Origin: an uncultured bacterium
Lineage (GTDB): Bacteria > Myxococcota_A > Polyangia > Polyangiales > Houyiibacteriaceae
Direction: 5' to 3'
Assembly (NCBI GenBank): GCA_938024995.1
Contig: CALJDU010000015.1
Span: 1-64,000 of the forward strand
DNA length: 64,000 bases
The notes under the pieces are model-generated. The model was not told the DNA's origin. It was given only the letters and a program-made list of their open reading frames with translations, and did not search any database. The position numbers were made by a program, and so were the translations under genes. Below, piece after piece: positions 28,601 through 37,937 of this stretch (position 1 is the first letter of the stretch; every line of letters starts with the position of its first letter).

Positions 28601-31600
28601 GACGAACGCGCGCTGACCTCGCTCGATCGCTTGCTCGTGAGCGCCCAAGAGTGGGGCGAGCTCGCGGGCGTCCTGCGCAGGCGGCTCGAGGTCTCTGATG
28701 ACGCGGAAGAGCACGTTGAGCTCACCGGCCGTTTGGGCGTGGTGTGTCAACGACTCGACGATCCGTCGGGCGCGATCGACGCCTACGCATCGGTGCTTGA
28801 GCTCGACCCGACTAATGAGTCGGCGGTCTCCGGACTGGAAGAGATCGGCGAGGACGCCAAGTACGGGGTTCGCGTGGGTCGACTCCTCGAGGATCCCTAT
28901 GAGGAGACCGGCCGCTACGAGAAGCTCGCCGATGTCCTGCGTGGACGCTTGGCGGACGCAGAGACGGACGCAGAAGAGAAGCGGACGCTCCGGCTGCGCT
29001 TGGCGACCCTCTCGGCGGAGCGGCTCGGCGATGTCGCTGGCGCGTACTCCGCCCTCGAGAGCGCGTTCCTCGACCACCCGAGCGATCCCGAGCTCTGGGA
29101 TCGGCTCGCGCAAACGGCAGAGAGCGCGAACAAGCAAGACGACCTGGCCCAGGCCTACGCGACCGTCTTGGAGAGCGCCGAGCTTGACCCGAGCGACTTT
29201 GCCGAGCTCTCGCGGCGACTCGCACACGTATACGACGTGGTCCTCGCGCGACCGCTCGAGGCAGAGCCGCATCACCGCGCGGTTCTCGGGAGCGATCCAC
29301 TAGATGGTCGCGCCTTTGAGGCGCTGAAAGAGCTCTACACCGAGAACGAGCGCTGGGACGAGCTGCAGGTCCTCTACCGCAACCGCATCGCCGAGACCGT
29401 CGACACCGAGTCCAAGCTCGAGCTGTTGAACCAGGTCTGCTTCCTCTTTGAAGAGATCCTCGACGACCCGGCGCTCGCGATCCGCGCGCATCAAGAGGTC
29501 ATCGACCTTGAGCCGAACCACGCGCCGTCGCGACGCGCGCTGGAGCGTCTCTTCCGCCGCACCAACCGCTCCCGTGATCTCGTCGCGCTCATCCAACAAG
29601 AGGTGGGCCGCGTTGAAGGCGCAGAGCGTATCGAGCGGATGCAAGAGCTCGGTGAGCTCTACGAGCAGAAGCTCGACGAGCCGGGATCCGCGGTCGACTA
29701 CTACGAGCAGATCCTAGACTCGAGCCCGACGCACCTTCGCGCGCAGGAGGCGCTCGAGCGTCTCCTCGACGAGAAGTCGCAGCGTCAGCGCGTGGCCGCG
29801 ATCCTCGAGCCGCTCTACGAGAGCCAAGGCGCGTGGGCTCCGCTCGCGCGCGTGATCGAGGTGGAGATCGAGGACCGGAGCGATCCGGTCGAGCAGGTCT
29901 CGCTTCTGATGCGCGCCGCCGACCTTCACGAGAACCGCCTCAACGATCCGGCCGCGGCGTTCGCGTCATTCGCGCGGGCCGTGAAGATCGAGCCGACCAA
30001 CCGTGACGTTCGCGGAGAGCTCGCTCGCGTCGCCGCCATTCGCGGCGCACAAGCAGAACGCGCGACGGTTCTGGAAGAAGCGGTTGGCGCCGCGGAGGGC
30101 TCGACGGTTCTGCAGAGCGAGCTGCTCCTTGAGCTGGCTGAACTCTTCGATGGTGTCGACGACCTGGAGAGCGCGGAGCGCACTTACCAGCGCCTCATCT
30201 CGACGGACGGCGACAACCCGGACGTGGTGCTTCCCGCCGCGCGTGCGCTTGAGCGGATTCACCTTGGCAGCCGCAACTTCAAGTCGCTCAGCGAAGACCT
30301 TCGTCGACAGATCAAGCTCGTCACGGATCCCGATGAGCGCGCGCGTCTCCTTGTGCGACTCGCGGAACTCTTGGAAGAAGAGCTCGGCGACGACGAGGGA
30401 GCGATCGCGGCCTACCGTCAGCTCCTCGACGCCGACCCCACGGACCTCACCGCGCTCACCGCGCTGGAGCGTCTCTACGAGCGCCGGCAGGACTGGCTCA
30501 AGCTCATCGGCGTTCTTCAGTCGCGCGAGCAGGGCATCACGAGCGAAGACGAGCAGCGCGCCCTGAGCCGCCGCGTCGGTGCGATCTATGAGGCGAAGCT
30601 CGAAGACGTCGACAACGCGATCATCGCGTACAACGACGTCCTCAGCCGCTTCGGACCCGATCGCGAGACCCTCGCAGCGCTGGCTTCGCTTTACGAATCG
30701 GAGAGCAAGTGGACGGACCTGTTGGAGGTCGTGGAGCTTCAGCTCGACTCCGCCGATGGACCGCTTGAGCGCGCGGAGCTCTTGTTCCGGGCGGGTGAGT
30801 TGATGCGCGAGCGGACCGGCGACGTGGAGCGTTCCATCGACGTCTACGGTGAGGTGCTCGCGTTGACGCCAGGGCACGCGGGAACGATCGCCGCGCTCGA
30901 GGCGGTCCTCGCGAGCGACGCTCAGCGTCCGCGCGTTGACGCCGCGCGCGCGCTTGTTCCGCACTACGAGTCATCCGCGGCGCACGCGAACCTGATCGCG
31001 GCGCTTGAGGTGACGGCCGAGGGAGACGACCCGGTTCAGCGGCTCAGCGCGTATCGACGCGCCGCCGAGGTCGCCGATGTGGGTCTCAGCGAGCCCGGTC
31101 GCGCGTTTGAGCTGATGGGCCGAGCGGTCGTGAGCGGCTCGAGTGAGCCGGATCTGCCCGTCATGCTCGCGGATCTTGAGCGCCACGCGGCAGCGTCCTC
31201 GAAGTGGGCGGAGTACGCGGGTGTTCTGAAGAACGTGGCGCCCGACGTCATGGACGAGGACCAGCAGACGTCCGTCTTGATGAAGGTCGCCGAGGTCTCC
31301 CGGAACTTCCTCGACGACAGCGGTGCTGCGCGCTCGTACTACGGCAAGGTCCTCGAGAACCGACCAGAGCACACAGATGCCCTCGACGCGCTCGAAGAGC
31401 TTCACGAGGAAGCGGGCGACTTCTCTGCGCTCCTGACCGTGGTGCGCCGCAAGACGGACATCACCGACGATGGCGCGCAACGCGTCGAGCTATTGCTCCG
31501 GCAGGCGACGATTTGCGAGACGCAGCTCGATGACGTCCCGGCGGCGATCGATGCCAATGAGCAGGTGCTCGCCGAGACCGAGCGCGAAGAAGCGTACGGC

Positions 31601-34600
31601 GCGCTGCAGCGACTCTACACGCGCGCTGAGCGCTGGCACGACCTCTCGTTGCTCTACGAACGCCAGCTGGACGGCGGCACGGGCAACCCGGTCGAGCTTC
31701 GTTACTCGCTCGGTAAGGTCTTCGTCGACCATCTCAACGATGGCTACCGCGGCCTCGACTGCTTCAAGCTGTCGGTCGAGCAAGACAACAGCCATGACCC
31801 GTCCATCGCTGAGCTCGAGAAGCTTATGGCGACGGATGAGCATCGCTCGACCGCCGCGTCGATCTTGGAGCCCGTGTTCCTGCAGCGCATGGACTGGCCC
31901 CGGGTCACCGGTGCGCTTGAGGCGCGGCTCTCGGATGAAAGGGATCTGGTCGAGCGGAAGCAGATCCTGCGCCGTCTCGGTCAGATTCATGAGGACTACC
32001 TCGAGGATCTCGACGGCGGTCTTGAGGTGTACGCGCGGCTCTTCCGCGAGGACCCGGTCGACCGTGAGGTCTGGGACACGCTCAGCCGCTTGACCAACGT
32101 CCTCGAGAAGTGGCCGCGCCTCGGTGAGATTTACGCCGGCGCGCTCGACACGATTACCGATGACGATCCCGACACGGCGCAGCTCTCCGCGCTGACCGGG
32201 CGCATCTTTGACGAGCGGGCGGGAGACGTCGCGCGGTCGATCCCGTTCTACCGTCGCGCGCTCTCGTTCGACGCGAACGACACGCCGACGTTCGAGGCGC
32301 TGGAGTCAGCACACGAGCGTCTTGAGCAGTGGTCCCCGCTTCTCGATCTGTACTCGGAACGCGTCGAGATCGCGGACGAGGACGCCGAGCGAGTTCGCCT
32401 CCTTCACCTCGCCGCACGTGTGCGGGAACAGCGCACCGACGACGCGCCCGCCGCGATCGACACCTACCGACGAGTCCTCGAGATCGCGCCCGGCGATGAG
32501 AGCGCGACGCTCGCGCTGGACCGTTTGCTCACGACCGGTGAGCGCTGGCCGGAGCTCGGCGAACACCTTCGCTTGCGCATCGACAACGCGGACGACCCGC
32601 GCGCCGCGGCCGACCTCAAGCATCGCTTGGCGACGCTCTCCATCGAGCGACTGGGAGACAAACACCGCGCGATCGATACGTGGGAGGAGCTCCTCGAGAG
32701 CGACCCGGGTTACGCGCCGGCGATCTCGGCGCTCGAGAAGCACGTGATGGACGACGACCTTCAGCTGCGCATCACGCAGCTGCTGGAGCCGATCTACCGC
32801 GGGAGCGACGAGTGGAAGAAGCTCATCGCGATTCTCGAGGCGCAGGTGAGCTTGACCGACGCGCGCGAAGAGAAGACGCGCCTACTCGGTGAGGTTGGAC
32901 GTCTTCACGAGGAGCGCGGCCGCGACGGTGCGCTCGCGTTTAACGCCTGGGCGCGCGCGTTCGCGGCTGACCCAAGCTCGACCGACTCGCGTTCCGAGCT
33001 CGACCGCTTGGCGGCCCTTCTGTCCACCTGGGACGAGCACGTCGCGGCGTACGGACAAGCGATCGACAACGCCGATGACCCAGCGCTCGTTTCGCAGCTC
33101 TTGGCGACGGTGGCGCGCGTTCATGACGAGCGCCGCGGTGACCCGCGCGCGGCGATCGAGACCTACGAGCGCCTCGCCAACCACGACCCCGATGACCCGA
33201 GCGCGCTCGACGCGCTGGAGGCTCTCCACACGATGGTCGGCGACTGGCGCGGTCTCGTGGACGTCCTCAACCGGAAGGTCGACCGCAGCCTCGACCCAGC
33301 TGAGCGCGCGGAGCTTCTCCGTCGCGGCGGCAGCGTCTTGGAAGAGCTCCTGGGCGATCCTCGCGGCGCGATCGAGATGTACGAACGCGCGGTCGACGAA
33401 GACGCGGACGACGATGTCGGTCTGGAGGCGCTGGACCGTCTCTACGGCGCGGCGTCCATGTCCGAGAAGCTCGCCAACGTGCTTCGCCGTCGAATCGATC
33501 TGGAGCAAGACGCCTCGATGCGCTCTGAGCTCGGGCTTCGGCTCGGTCAGCTTGAAGACACGCAGCTCAACCGTCCGCTCGAGGCGATCGATGCCTACAC
33601 TTCAGTGCTCGGCGCGCACGCCAGCCATCCCGAAGCGGTCCATGCGCTGACGCGGCTCTACGAGCGGCAGGCGATGTGGCCGGCGCTCCTCGACAACCTG
33701 CGGCTCGCGGCCGGCATCGCTCCGTCGACGCAAGAGCGCGTCGGCATCGTGCATCGCTCCGGAGAGGTCCTTGAGCGTGAGCTCGACGACGTGGTCGAAG
33801 CGATCACGATGTACCAGCAGGCGCTTCAGCTCGACAACCGTCACGAGCCGTCGCTCCAGGCGCTCTTCCGAATCTGCCACTTGGAGGACTACCGCGAGCG
33901 CGCCAGCGAGACCCTCGAGCCGCTGCTTCACGTGCAGGAGCGCTGGGACGAGCTCGCCGAGTTGATCAAGCTCAAGGCGGGCGGCGCGCGCGATCCGAGA
34001 GAGCGCCGCGATGAGCTCCGTCGCTTGGCAGAGGTCCACGAGAACGGTCGTCGTGATCTCGACTCCGCGTTCGAGTCGCTCGCGGAGGCCCTCGCGGAGG
34101 ATCCATCCGATGATGAGACCGCGCGGCACCTTGAGCGAGTCGCGAGCAAGAACGACGGGTGGGCGCAGCTCGCAAATGTTCTGCAGCGGCGCGCGGCGTC
34201 CTCGCTTCAGCCCACGGTGGCGCGCGCGCTCTTCCAGCGGCTCGCGGTCGTCGCGGAGGAGCGTCTCGGTGACGAGGCCATGGCGGTCCAGGCGTACTCA
34301 CGCGCCGCGGAGCAGGTCGGCGACGATGAGGAGCTCCTCGAGTCCCTCGACCGGCTTCACAGCAAGGCGCGCAACCACAGCGAGCTCGCGGACGTCTTGG
34401 AGCGTCGCGCCGGTCTCGCGGGTGACCCGTCGCAGCGGTCTGAGCTTCTCATTCGTCTCGGACAGCTTCGCCAAGAGCACTTCCAGGACCTGCGCGGCGC
34501 GTTCGTCGCGTTCCGCGAGGTTCTCGATCGCGACCCGACCGACCTCCGCGCGATGGCGGCGCTCGAGGGGCTCACCGAGAACCCCGAGCTCGCGCGCGAC

Positions 34601-36790
34601 GTGGTCGAGGTTCTCGACAATGCCTACCGCGAAGTCGGCGCGACCGATCGCGTGGCCGGTCTCTATGACACGCGCATCGAGCTCGCCGAGTCCGATGGTG
34701 AGCGGGTTCGACTTCTTCAGGAAGCGGCTGCGCTTTGGGAGACCGAGCTGGGTGACAACCAACGCGCCCTGGACGCGGTCCGACGCGCGTTTGAGACAGA
34801 CCCACGCGACGCCGATCTCCTCGGCGATCTCGAGCGCCTCGCGGCGGCCTCCGGAAACTGGGAGTCGCTCCGCGGTGTGGTCGAGCGGGTGTCGGAATCA
34901 TCGCACCTCGACAGGGACCTCGTTCGGGACATCCATCTACGCGCCGCGAGCTGGTACCGCGATCGCCTCGGGGACGTCCCGAGCGCAGAGGCGTGTCTCC
35001 AGAAGGTGGTCGAGGCCGACCCGGACACCGCCGAAGGACACGCGCAACTGGTCGAGCTTCTTCGTCAGCCGGGTCGTGAGGAAGAACTGGTCGAGGCCCT
35101 CCGGGTCTGGTCCGGAGTGGAGTACGACGAGGACGCACGGAAGGAGCGCCTGCGAGAAGCGGCGCGACTGGCGGAGTCCGCCCTTGGCGACAACGCGACC
35201 GCGGGCGACTGCTACGAGGCGGTCTTGTCGATCGACCGTGGCGACACGATCGCGATCGACGACCTCGCGCGGATCCGGATGGCGGAAGGCCGCTGGAGCC
35301 ACGTCGCGGATCTCCTTGAGCGTCGCGCAGAGGTGACGGTCTCCCCTGACGATCGTCTCGACATTCGTAGGCAGCTCGCTGAGGTGTACGAGGGGCCGCT
35401 CGCGGATTCGGCTCGCGCGATGCGGGCCTACCAAGAGATCCTCGACGACGCGCCAGAAGAGCTGGAGGCGATCGACGCGCTCGAGCGGCTCTATCAAGAA
35501 GGCGAGCGCTGGACGGACCTACGCGGGCTGCTGGACCGGCGCCTGGACATCGCGTCGACAGACGACGAGCGCATCGTGGCGCGGGTCCGTTTGGCGCGAC
35601 TGCAGGAGCAGGCGTTCGGGCGACGCGCGGAGGCGATCGAGCAGCTGACTGAGATCCTGGAGATGCAGTCGGACAACGTCGAAGCGCTCAACGAGCTTGA
35701 GCGATTGCTCGCCGCGGAAGAAGCGTGGAGCGAGCTGGTCGGTTGGCTTGAGCACCGCGTCGGGCTGACCGAGGGCGCCGCGCAGGCGGAGGTTTTGCGA
35801 CGCCTGGCTGCGGTTCATGAAGAGCGACGCGGGGACGCACCGGCCGCGATCGCTTCGCTCGCTCGCGCGATCGATGTCGACCCGACCGACGTCGACTCGA
35901 TCAAGCGCCTCGAGCAGCTTCACCGAAACGCCGGGAACTACGCGGAGACCGCGTCGACGCTGGAGCAGCTCATTTCGCTCCTCGCGCCGGACGAGTCAGT
36001 GGCCTACGCCCTCTCGCTCGCGAACGTGGCGGAGGAGCATCTCGGCGACGCCGCGCGCGCGGAAGCGGCGCTTCGGCAGGCCTATCAAGTCGCGCCCGAC
36101 CAGGCCCTCGAGCCGCTCCGTGAGCACTTCGAGAAGCACGGTCGTTACCAAGAGCTCGCGGAGCTCCTGGTCGAGGAAGCGATGGCGACCTCGGACGATG
36201 CGCTTCAGGTCGACCTGCTCAAGCGCGCGGCGTCGATTCACCAAGAACAGCTCGCGGATCCCGCGACCGCGGCGTCGTATCTCGAGCGCGCAGCCCAGCT
36301 GACGCCAGATGATCGTGACGTCCTCTTGCCCCTTTGCGACCTCTACATCGAGGCGGGACGGGAAGTGGACGCGGTCCCGGTCCTCGAGCAGATCATCGCG
36401 AGCTTCGGCAAGCGCCGGAGCAAGGAGATCGCGAAGTACCACCACCGCCTCGGCCGTGCGCTTGAGGGGATGGACCGGATCGACGACGCGCTCTCGCACT
36501 ACGACTCTGCCTTCAAGATCGACCTCACGAACGTGCCGGTGCTGCGGGACCTCGGTCGGCTCTGCCACGCGCAGGGAGACCTCGCCCGAGCGCAGAAGAC
36601 GTTCCGGGCGCTCTTGCTTCAGAAGCTCGGACCGGACGCCGGGATCGCGAAGGCGGATGTCTACTTCTTCTTGGGCGACATCAGCGCGAAGCAGGGGGAC
36701 GCCCGAAAAGCGATCTCGATGCTTGAGCGCGCGCTCTCCGAAGACCGCGGACACGCACGAGCGCGTGAGCTTCTCGACTCGCTCAAGTAG
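25601..36790 (+). CDS. Giant TPR-repeat protein (3,729 residues)
   Basis: An 11.2-kb open frame coding a ~410-kDa, strongly acidic, purely helical protein without signal peptide or membrane segment. Nearly the whole sequence is a 72-residue (216-nt) tandem unit made of two TPR-like helix pairs. An idealised unit is LGDxxGAIxAYxxVLxxDPx, followed by ALxALExLY.xxxRWxxL and then LxRRxxxxxDxxExxxLL. Spacing measured in three places (near residues 960, 1600 and 2590) is 71-72 residues, which implies about 50 units, or about 100 TPR motifs. Divergence between units suggests old duplication. The C-terminus has more canonical TPRs (ALSHYDSAFKIDLTNVPVLRDLG). TPR arrays are protein-binding scaffolds; the partner is unknown. 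No frameshift is seen. A 12-bp hairpin follows the stop. Confidence 0.9.
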   Translation: MGLSVANFLGQLEQHPDDDGLIQGLREALASDDPEIVGDNPTRLIEAARVGHERRGEWVALAALLDLEAEQTRDDPKFRAALLKELGRIRHEELLDDEQALVALRKSVEIHDSEEVRDFIKRVEENEANWRTLADRFIEEADDAADPALKTGLLVRASTLVWQFRRKGRARETDKLFKQALKSDPSSTRAARLYAVTLKARNRWKDVAKVYTDTAGAARNRDEKLALFLHAGRVYAHKLSEPASSAVAFKRVLDFSPGHEEALRFLVEYYTEREDWDDLVALYEDALRSRQKLESEQGILLQIGMVHWRIRKAPAEADPYFSRLRKIDPAHPGVVDFYREYLSRENAGEDGEARLITILGDALRVAQTSKQKLELATELANAAEEKGATERAIDAWKAVQRIDPTNDRAATALRTLYRDGEKWNALVEVMRAEIDALPDEESDRRVQLLRELVPIYREHLQLDVMVINTYNAILSERSTDEEALAELARTYESMGRWNDLIQVHTKQAEATEDVATKVDLHMKVARLWVDRFANYNQATRPLEKIVELNPEHRDALTQLKEIYTKKRAWQSLYEVVRKESELASDPTARLAMRVELATLAGERLHRHTDAIALWRGVIDEAPETEGALQKLEKLADREKDWATLAHALEMKAAGSVNIKEQTKTLQKLGTIYGEHLDDPVKAASAWKRILELDPKNGRALRTLRESFLAAKDWEGLHELYADAGDWEGLVDVLGSAAERSDDNDLKIELSLRAARIYEEQLEAPHRAFRNYERVLGVDANHPVAAERLIPIYERDEKWSRLVPLLVVQLDGLPDDASDDERIALITRIRDLSGSRLRDDAAAYKWAARGFEVRPTDPEVVTALEACADAASRHAQVVGLYRARIDHEDASGDERLALRRRVAELSSERLGKTEDAIAELQRILEETPGDRGSVEVLDRIYRAEARQDDLRDLFNHRLEHADEEDEKLELLREVAALEEDVLGDGSAACARHRAILDINASDERALTSLDRLLVSAQEWGELAGVLRRRLEVSDDAEEHVELTGRLGVVCQRLDDPSGAIDAYASVLELDPTNESAVSGLEEIGEDAKYGVRVGRLLEDPYEETGRYEKLADVLRGRLADAETDAEEKRTLRLRLATLSAERLGDVAGAYSALESAFLDHPSDPELWDRLAQTAESANKQDDLAQAYATVLESAELDPSDFAELSRRLAHVYDVVLARPLEAEPHHRAVLGSDPLDGRAFEALKELYTENERWDELQVLYRNRIAETVDTESKLELLNQVCFLFEEILDDPALAIRAHQEVIDLEPNHAPSRRALERLFRRTNRSRDLVALIQQEVGRVEGAERIERMQELGELYEQKLDEPGSAVDYYEQILDSSPTHLRAQEALERLLDEKSQRQRVAAILEPLYESQGAWAPLARVIEVEIEDRSDPVEQVSLLMRAADLHENRLNDPAAAFASFARAVKIEPTNRDVRGELARVAAIRGAQAERATVLEEAVGAAEGSTVLQSELLLELAELFDGVDDLESAERTYQRLISTDGDNPDVVLPAARALERIHLGSRNFKSLSEDLRRQIKLVTDPDERARLLVRLAELLEEELGDDEGAIAAYRQLLDADPTDLTALTALERLYERRQDWLKLIGVLQSREQGITSEDEQRALSRRVGAIYEAKLEDVDNAIIAYNDVLSRFGPDRETLAALASLYESESKWTDLLEVVELQLDSADGPLERAELLFRAGELMRERTGDVERSIDVYGEVLALTPGHAGTIAALEAVLASDAQRPRVDAARALVPHYESSAAHANLIAALEVTAEGDDPVQRLSAYRRAAEVADVGLSEPGRAFELMGRAVVSGSSEPDLPVMLADLERHAAASSKWAEYAGVLKNVAPDVMDEDQQTSVLMKVAEVSRNFLDDSGAARSYYGKVLENRPEHTDALDALEELHEEAGDFSALLTVVRRKTDITDDGAQRVELLLRQATICETQLDDVPAAIDANEQVLAETEREEAYGALQRLYTRAERWHDLSLLYERQLDGGTGNPVELRYSLGKVFVDHLNDGYRGLDCFKLSVEQDNSHDPSIAELEKLMATDEHRSTAASILEPVFLQRMDWPRVTGALEARLSDERDLVERKQILRRLGQIHEDYLEDLDGGLEVYARLFREDPVDREVWDTLSRLTNVLEKWPRLGEIYAGALDTITDDDPDTAQLSALTGRIFDERAGDVARSIPFYRRALSFDANDTPTFEALESAHERLEQWSPLLDLYSERVEIADEDAERVRLLHLAARVREQRTDDAPAAIDTYRRVLEIAPGDESATLALDRLLTTGERWPELGEHLRLRIDNADDPRAAADLKHRLATLSIERLGDKHRAIDTWEELLESDPGYAPAISALEKHVMDDDLQLRITQLLEPIYRGSDEWKKLIAILEAQVSLTDAREEKTRLLGEVGRLHEERGRDGALAFNAWARAFAADPSSTDSRSELDRLAALLSTWDEHVAAYGQAIDNADDPALVSQLLATVARVHDERRGDPRAAIETYERLANHDPDDPSALDALEALHTMVGDWRGLVDVLNRKVDRSLDPAERAELLRRGGSVLEELLGDPRGAIEMYERAVDEDADDDVGLEALDRLYGAASMSEKLANVLRRRIDLEQDASMRSELGLRLGQLEDTQLNRPLEAIDAYTSVLGAHASHPEAVHALTRLYERQAMWPALLDNLRLAAGIAPSTQERVGIVHRSGEVLERELDDVVEAITMYQQALQLDNRHEPSLQALFRICHLEDYRERASETLEPLLHVQERWDELAELIKLKAGGARDPRERRDELRRLAEVHENGRRDLDSAFESLAEALAEDPSDDETARHLERVASKNDGWAQLANVLQRRAASSLQPTVARALFQRLAVVAEERLGDEAMAVQAYSRAAEQVGDDEELLESLDRLHSKARNHSELADVLERRAGLAGDPSQRSELLIRLGQLRQEHFQDLRGAFVAFREVLDRDPTDLRAMAALEGLTENPELARDVVEVLDNAYREVGATDRVAGLYDTRIELAESDGERVRLLQEAAALWETELGDNQRALDAVRRAFETDPRDADLLGDLERLAAASGNWESLRGVVERVSESSHLDRDLVRDIHLRAASWYRDRLGDVPSAEACLQKVVEADPDTAEGHAQLVELLRQPGREEELVEALRVWSGVEYDEDARKERLREAARLAESALGDNATAGDCYEAVLSIDRGDTIAIDDLARIRMAEGRWSHVADLLERRAEVTVSPDDRLDIRRQLAEVYEGPLADSARAMRAYQEILDDAPEELEAIDALERLYQEGERWTDLRGLLDRRLDIASTDDERIVARVRLARLQEQAFGRRAEAIEQLTEILEMQSDNVEALNELERLLAAEEAWSELVGWLEHRVGLTEGAAQAEVLRRLAAVHEERRGDAPAAIASLARAIDVDPTDVDSIKRLEQLHRNAGNYAETASTLEQLISLLAPDESVAYALSLANVAEEHLGDAARAEAALRQAYQVAPDQALEPLREHFEKHGRYQELAELLVEEAMATSDDALQVDLLKRAASIHQEQLADPATAASYLERAAQLTPDDRDVLLPLCDLYIEAGREVDAVPVLEQIIASFGKRRSKEIAKYHHRLGRALEGMDRIDDALSHYDSAFKIDLTNVPVLRDLGRLCHAQGDLARAQKTFRALLLQKLGPDAGIAKADVYFFLGDISAKQGDARKAISMLERALSEDRGHARARELLDSLK

Positions 36791-36795
36791 GCGGA

Positions 36796-36829
36796 CGGGT
36801 CGCTTCACGTTTCGCGCTGAAGCGACCCG
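36796..36829 (+). terminator. Strong hairpin after the giant TPR gene
   Basis: Left arm CGGGTCGCTTCA (36796-36807) pairs perfectly over 12 bp with TGAAGCGACCCG (36818-36829) around a 10-nt loop. It begins 6 bp after the stop codon and ends 9 bp before the next start codon. There is no U-tract. It may stop transcription or protect the long mRNA's 3' end. Confidence 0.65.
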
Positions 36830-36838
36830 CGCGTCTCG

Positions 36839-37675
36839 ATGATCGTCTGCTCGATCAACGGCGTCCTTGGCCCGGCCGTCGTGTCGGTGCTCGATCGCGG
36901 CGCGCTCTATGGCGACGGGGTGTTCGAAGTGCTGCGGACGTACGGCAACGCGCCTCACGCGTTGGAAGCGCACCTCACGCGATTGACGCGAGGAGCGGCC
37001 GCGCTGGGGATCACGGCGCCGAGCCCGGCGACGTGGCGAGACGAGCTGCGGGCCGTCGTGCGGGAGCGGACGTTTCGGACTGGAGAACAGGACCACGCGA
37101 TCCGCATGGTGGTGACGCGCGGGGAGGGCGCGGGGCTGGATCACGACGGGCCAGCGTCGTGGCGGATCATCGCGAGCGCGCTTCGCTTGCCGTCTGCGCA
37201 GATGTACCGCGCTGGGATCGCGGTCGTGACCCAAGAGGTCCGTCGTGAGCGGGCGTCGCTCAAGGGGTTGGGATATGTCGAGAGCGTCCTGGCGACCCGT
37301 CACGCCCGCCAAATGGGCGCGCACGAGGCGATCTTGGTTCGCGACGGCCTCGCGCTGGAGGGCGCCTCAAGCAACGTCTTCGCGGTCATCGAAGGGGCGC
37401 TCCACACGTACCAAGGACAGAGCGCGTTGATGGGCGTCACGCGTCGGCTCGTCTTGGAGGCCGCTGGACGGATGGGCCACAAGATCGTCCTTTCCGCGCC
37501 TCGCCTCGAGGAGGCGAGCGAGGTGTTCATCACGAGCAGCATCCGGGAAATGCTCCCGGTGACAAAAGTGAACGACCGCCCGTTGGGATCTCCGGGACCC
37601 CTGTTTTCGAGGCTCCATGAGGTCTATCGAGCGGCGATCGGCCAGGAGACGGGTTGGACGCTCACTACGGATTGA
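36839..37675 (+). CDS. Class IV aminotransferase (PabC/branched-chain type)
   Basis: A 278-residue PLP fold-type IV enzyme. The N-terminal DRGALYGDGVFEVLRTY signature, the PLP lysine in ASLKGLGYVESVLA (about Lys142), and EGASSNVFAV with the PLP-contacting Glu are all present. FITSSIREMLPVTKVND closes the active site. The family includes 4-amino-4-deoxychorismate lyase (folate), D-amino-acid and branched-chain aminotransferases; sequence alone does not choose with confidence. I lean to a PabC-like role from its length and from having the short FITSS-type C-terminal motif. Confidence 0.88.
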   Translation: MIVCSINGVLGPAVVSVLDRGALYGDGVFEVLRTYGNAPHALEAHLTRLTRGAAALGITAPSPATWRDELRAVVRERTFRTGEQDHAIRMVVTRGEGAGLDHDGPASWRIIASALRLPSAQMYRAGIAVVTQEVRRERASLKGLGYVESVLATRHARQMGAHEAILVRDGLALEGASSNVFAVIEGALHTYQGQSALMGVTRRLVLEAAGRMGHKIVLSAPRLEEASEVFITSSIREMLPVTKVNDRPLGSPGPLFSRLHEVYRAAIGQETGWTLTTD

Positions 37676-37709
37676 CGGAGGCGCTTTCAGAGGGTAAGCC
37701 TCGCGTCCC

Positions 37710-37838
37710 ATGTCTGACACGAAGAAGACCTCCAAGCGCCGTGAGATCCGCAAAAACCGGATGGGCCAGGACCGTAAGAAGAAGCTCGCCAAAGAGGGAA
37801 CGACGCCGAAGTTCCCCATTCACGTCGAGAAGAAGTAG
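37710..37838 (+). CDS. 42-residue highly basic small protein
   Basis: A short open frame (ATG TCT GAC ... AAG AAG TAG) coding a 42-residue protein with about 16 Lys/Arg. It starts MSDTKKTSKRREIRKNRMG and ends GTTPKFPIHVEKK. The composition (basic helix, then a short GTTPxFPIH motif) looks like a nucleic-acid or ribosome-associated small protein and is not random. It lies 35 bp after the aminotransferase. An alternative is a chance ORF, but the Lys/Arg pattern and clean termination argue against that. Confidence 0.6.
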   Translation: MSDTKKTSKRREIRKNRMGQDRKKKLAKEGTTPKFPIHVEKK

Positions 37839-37937
37839 TTCTTCGGCCTTCACGGGCCAGTGAACATGAGCGGGCGCTTCGTGGGTCACAGCCGCTGACC
37901 GACGGGGCTTTCTTGCGTCCCACGCGAGCCACGAACG

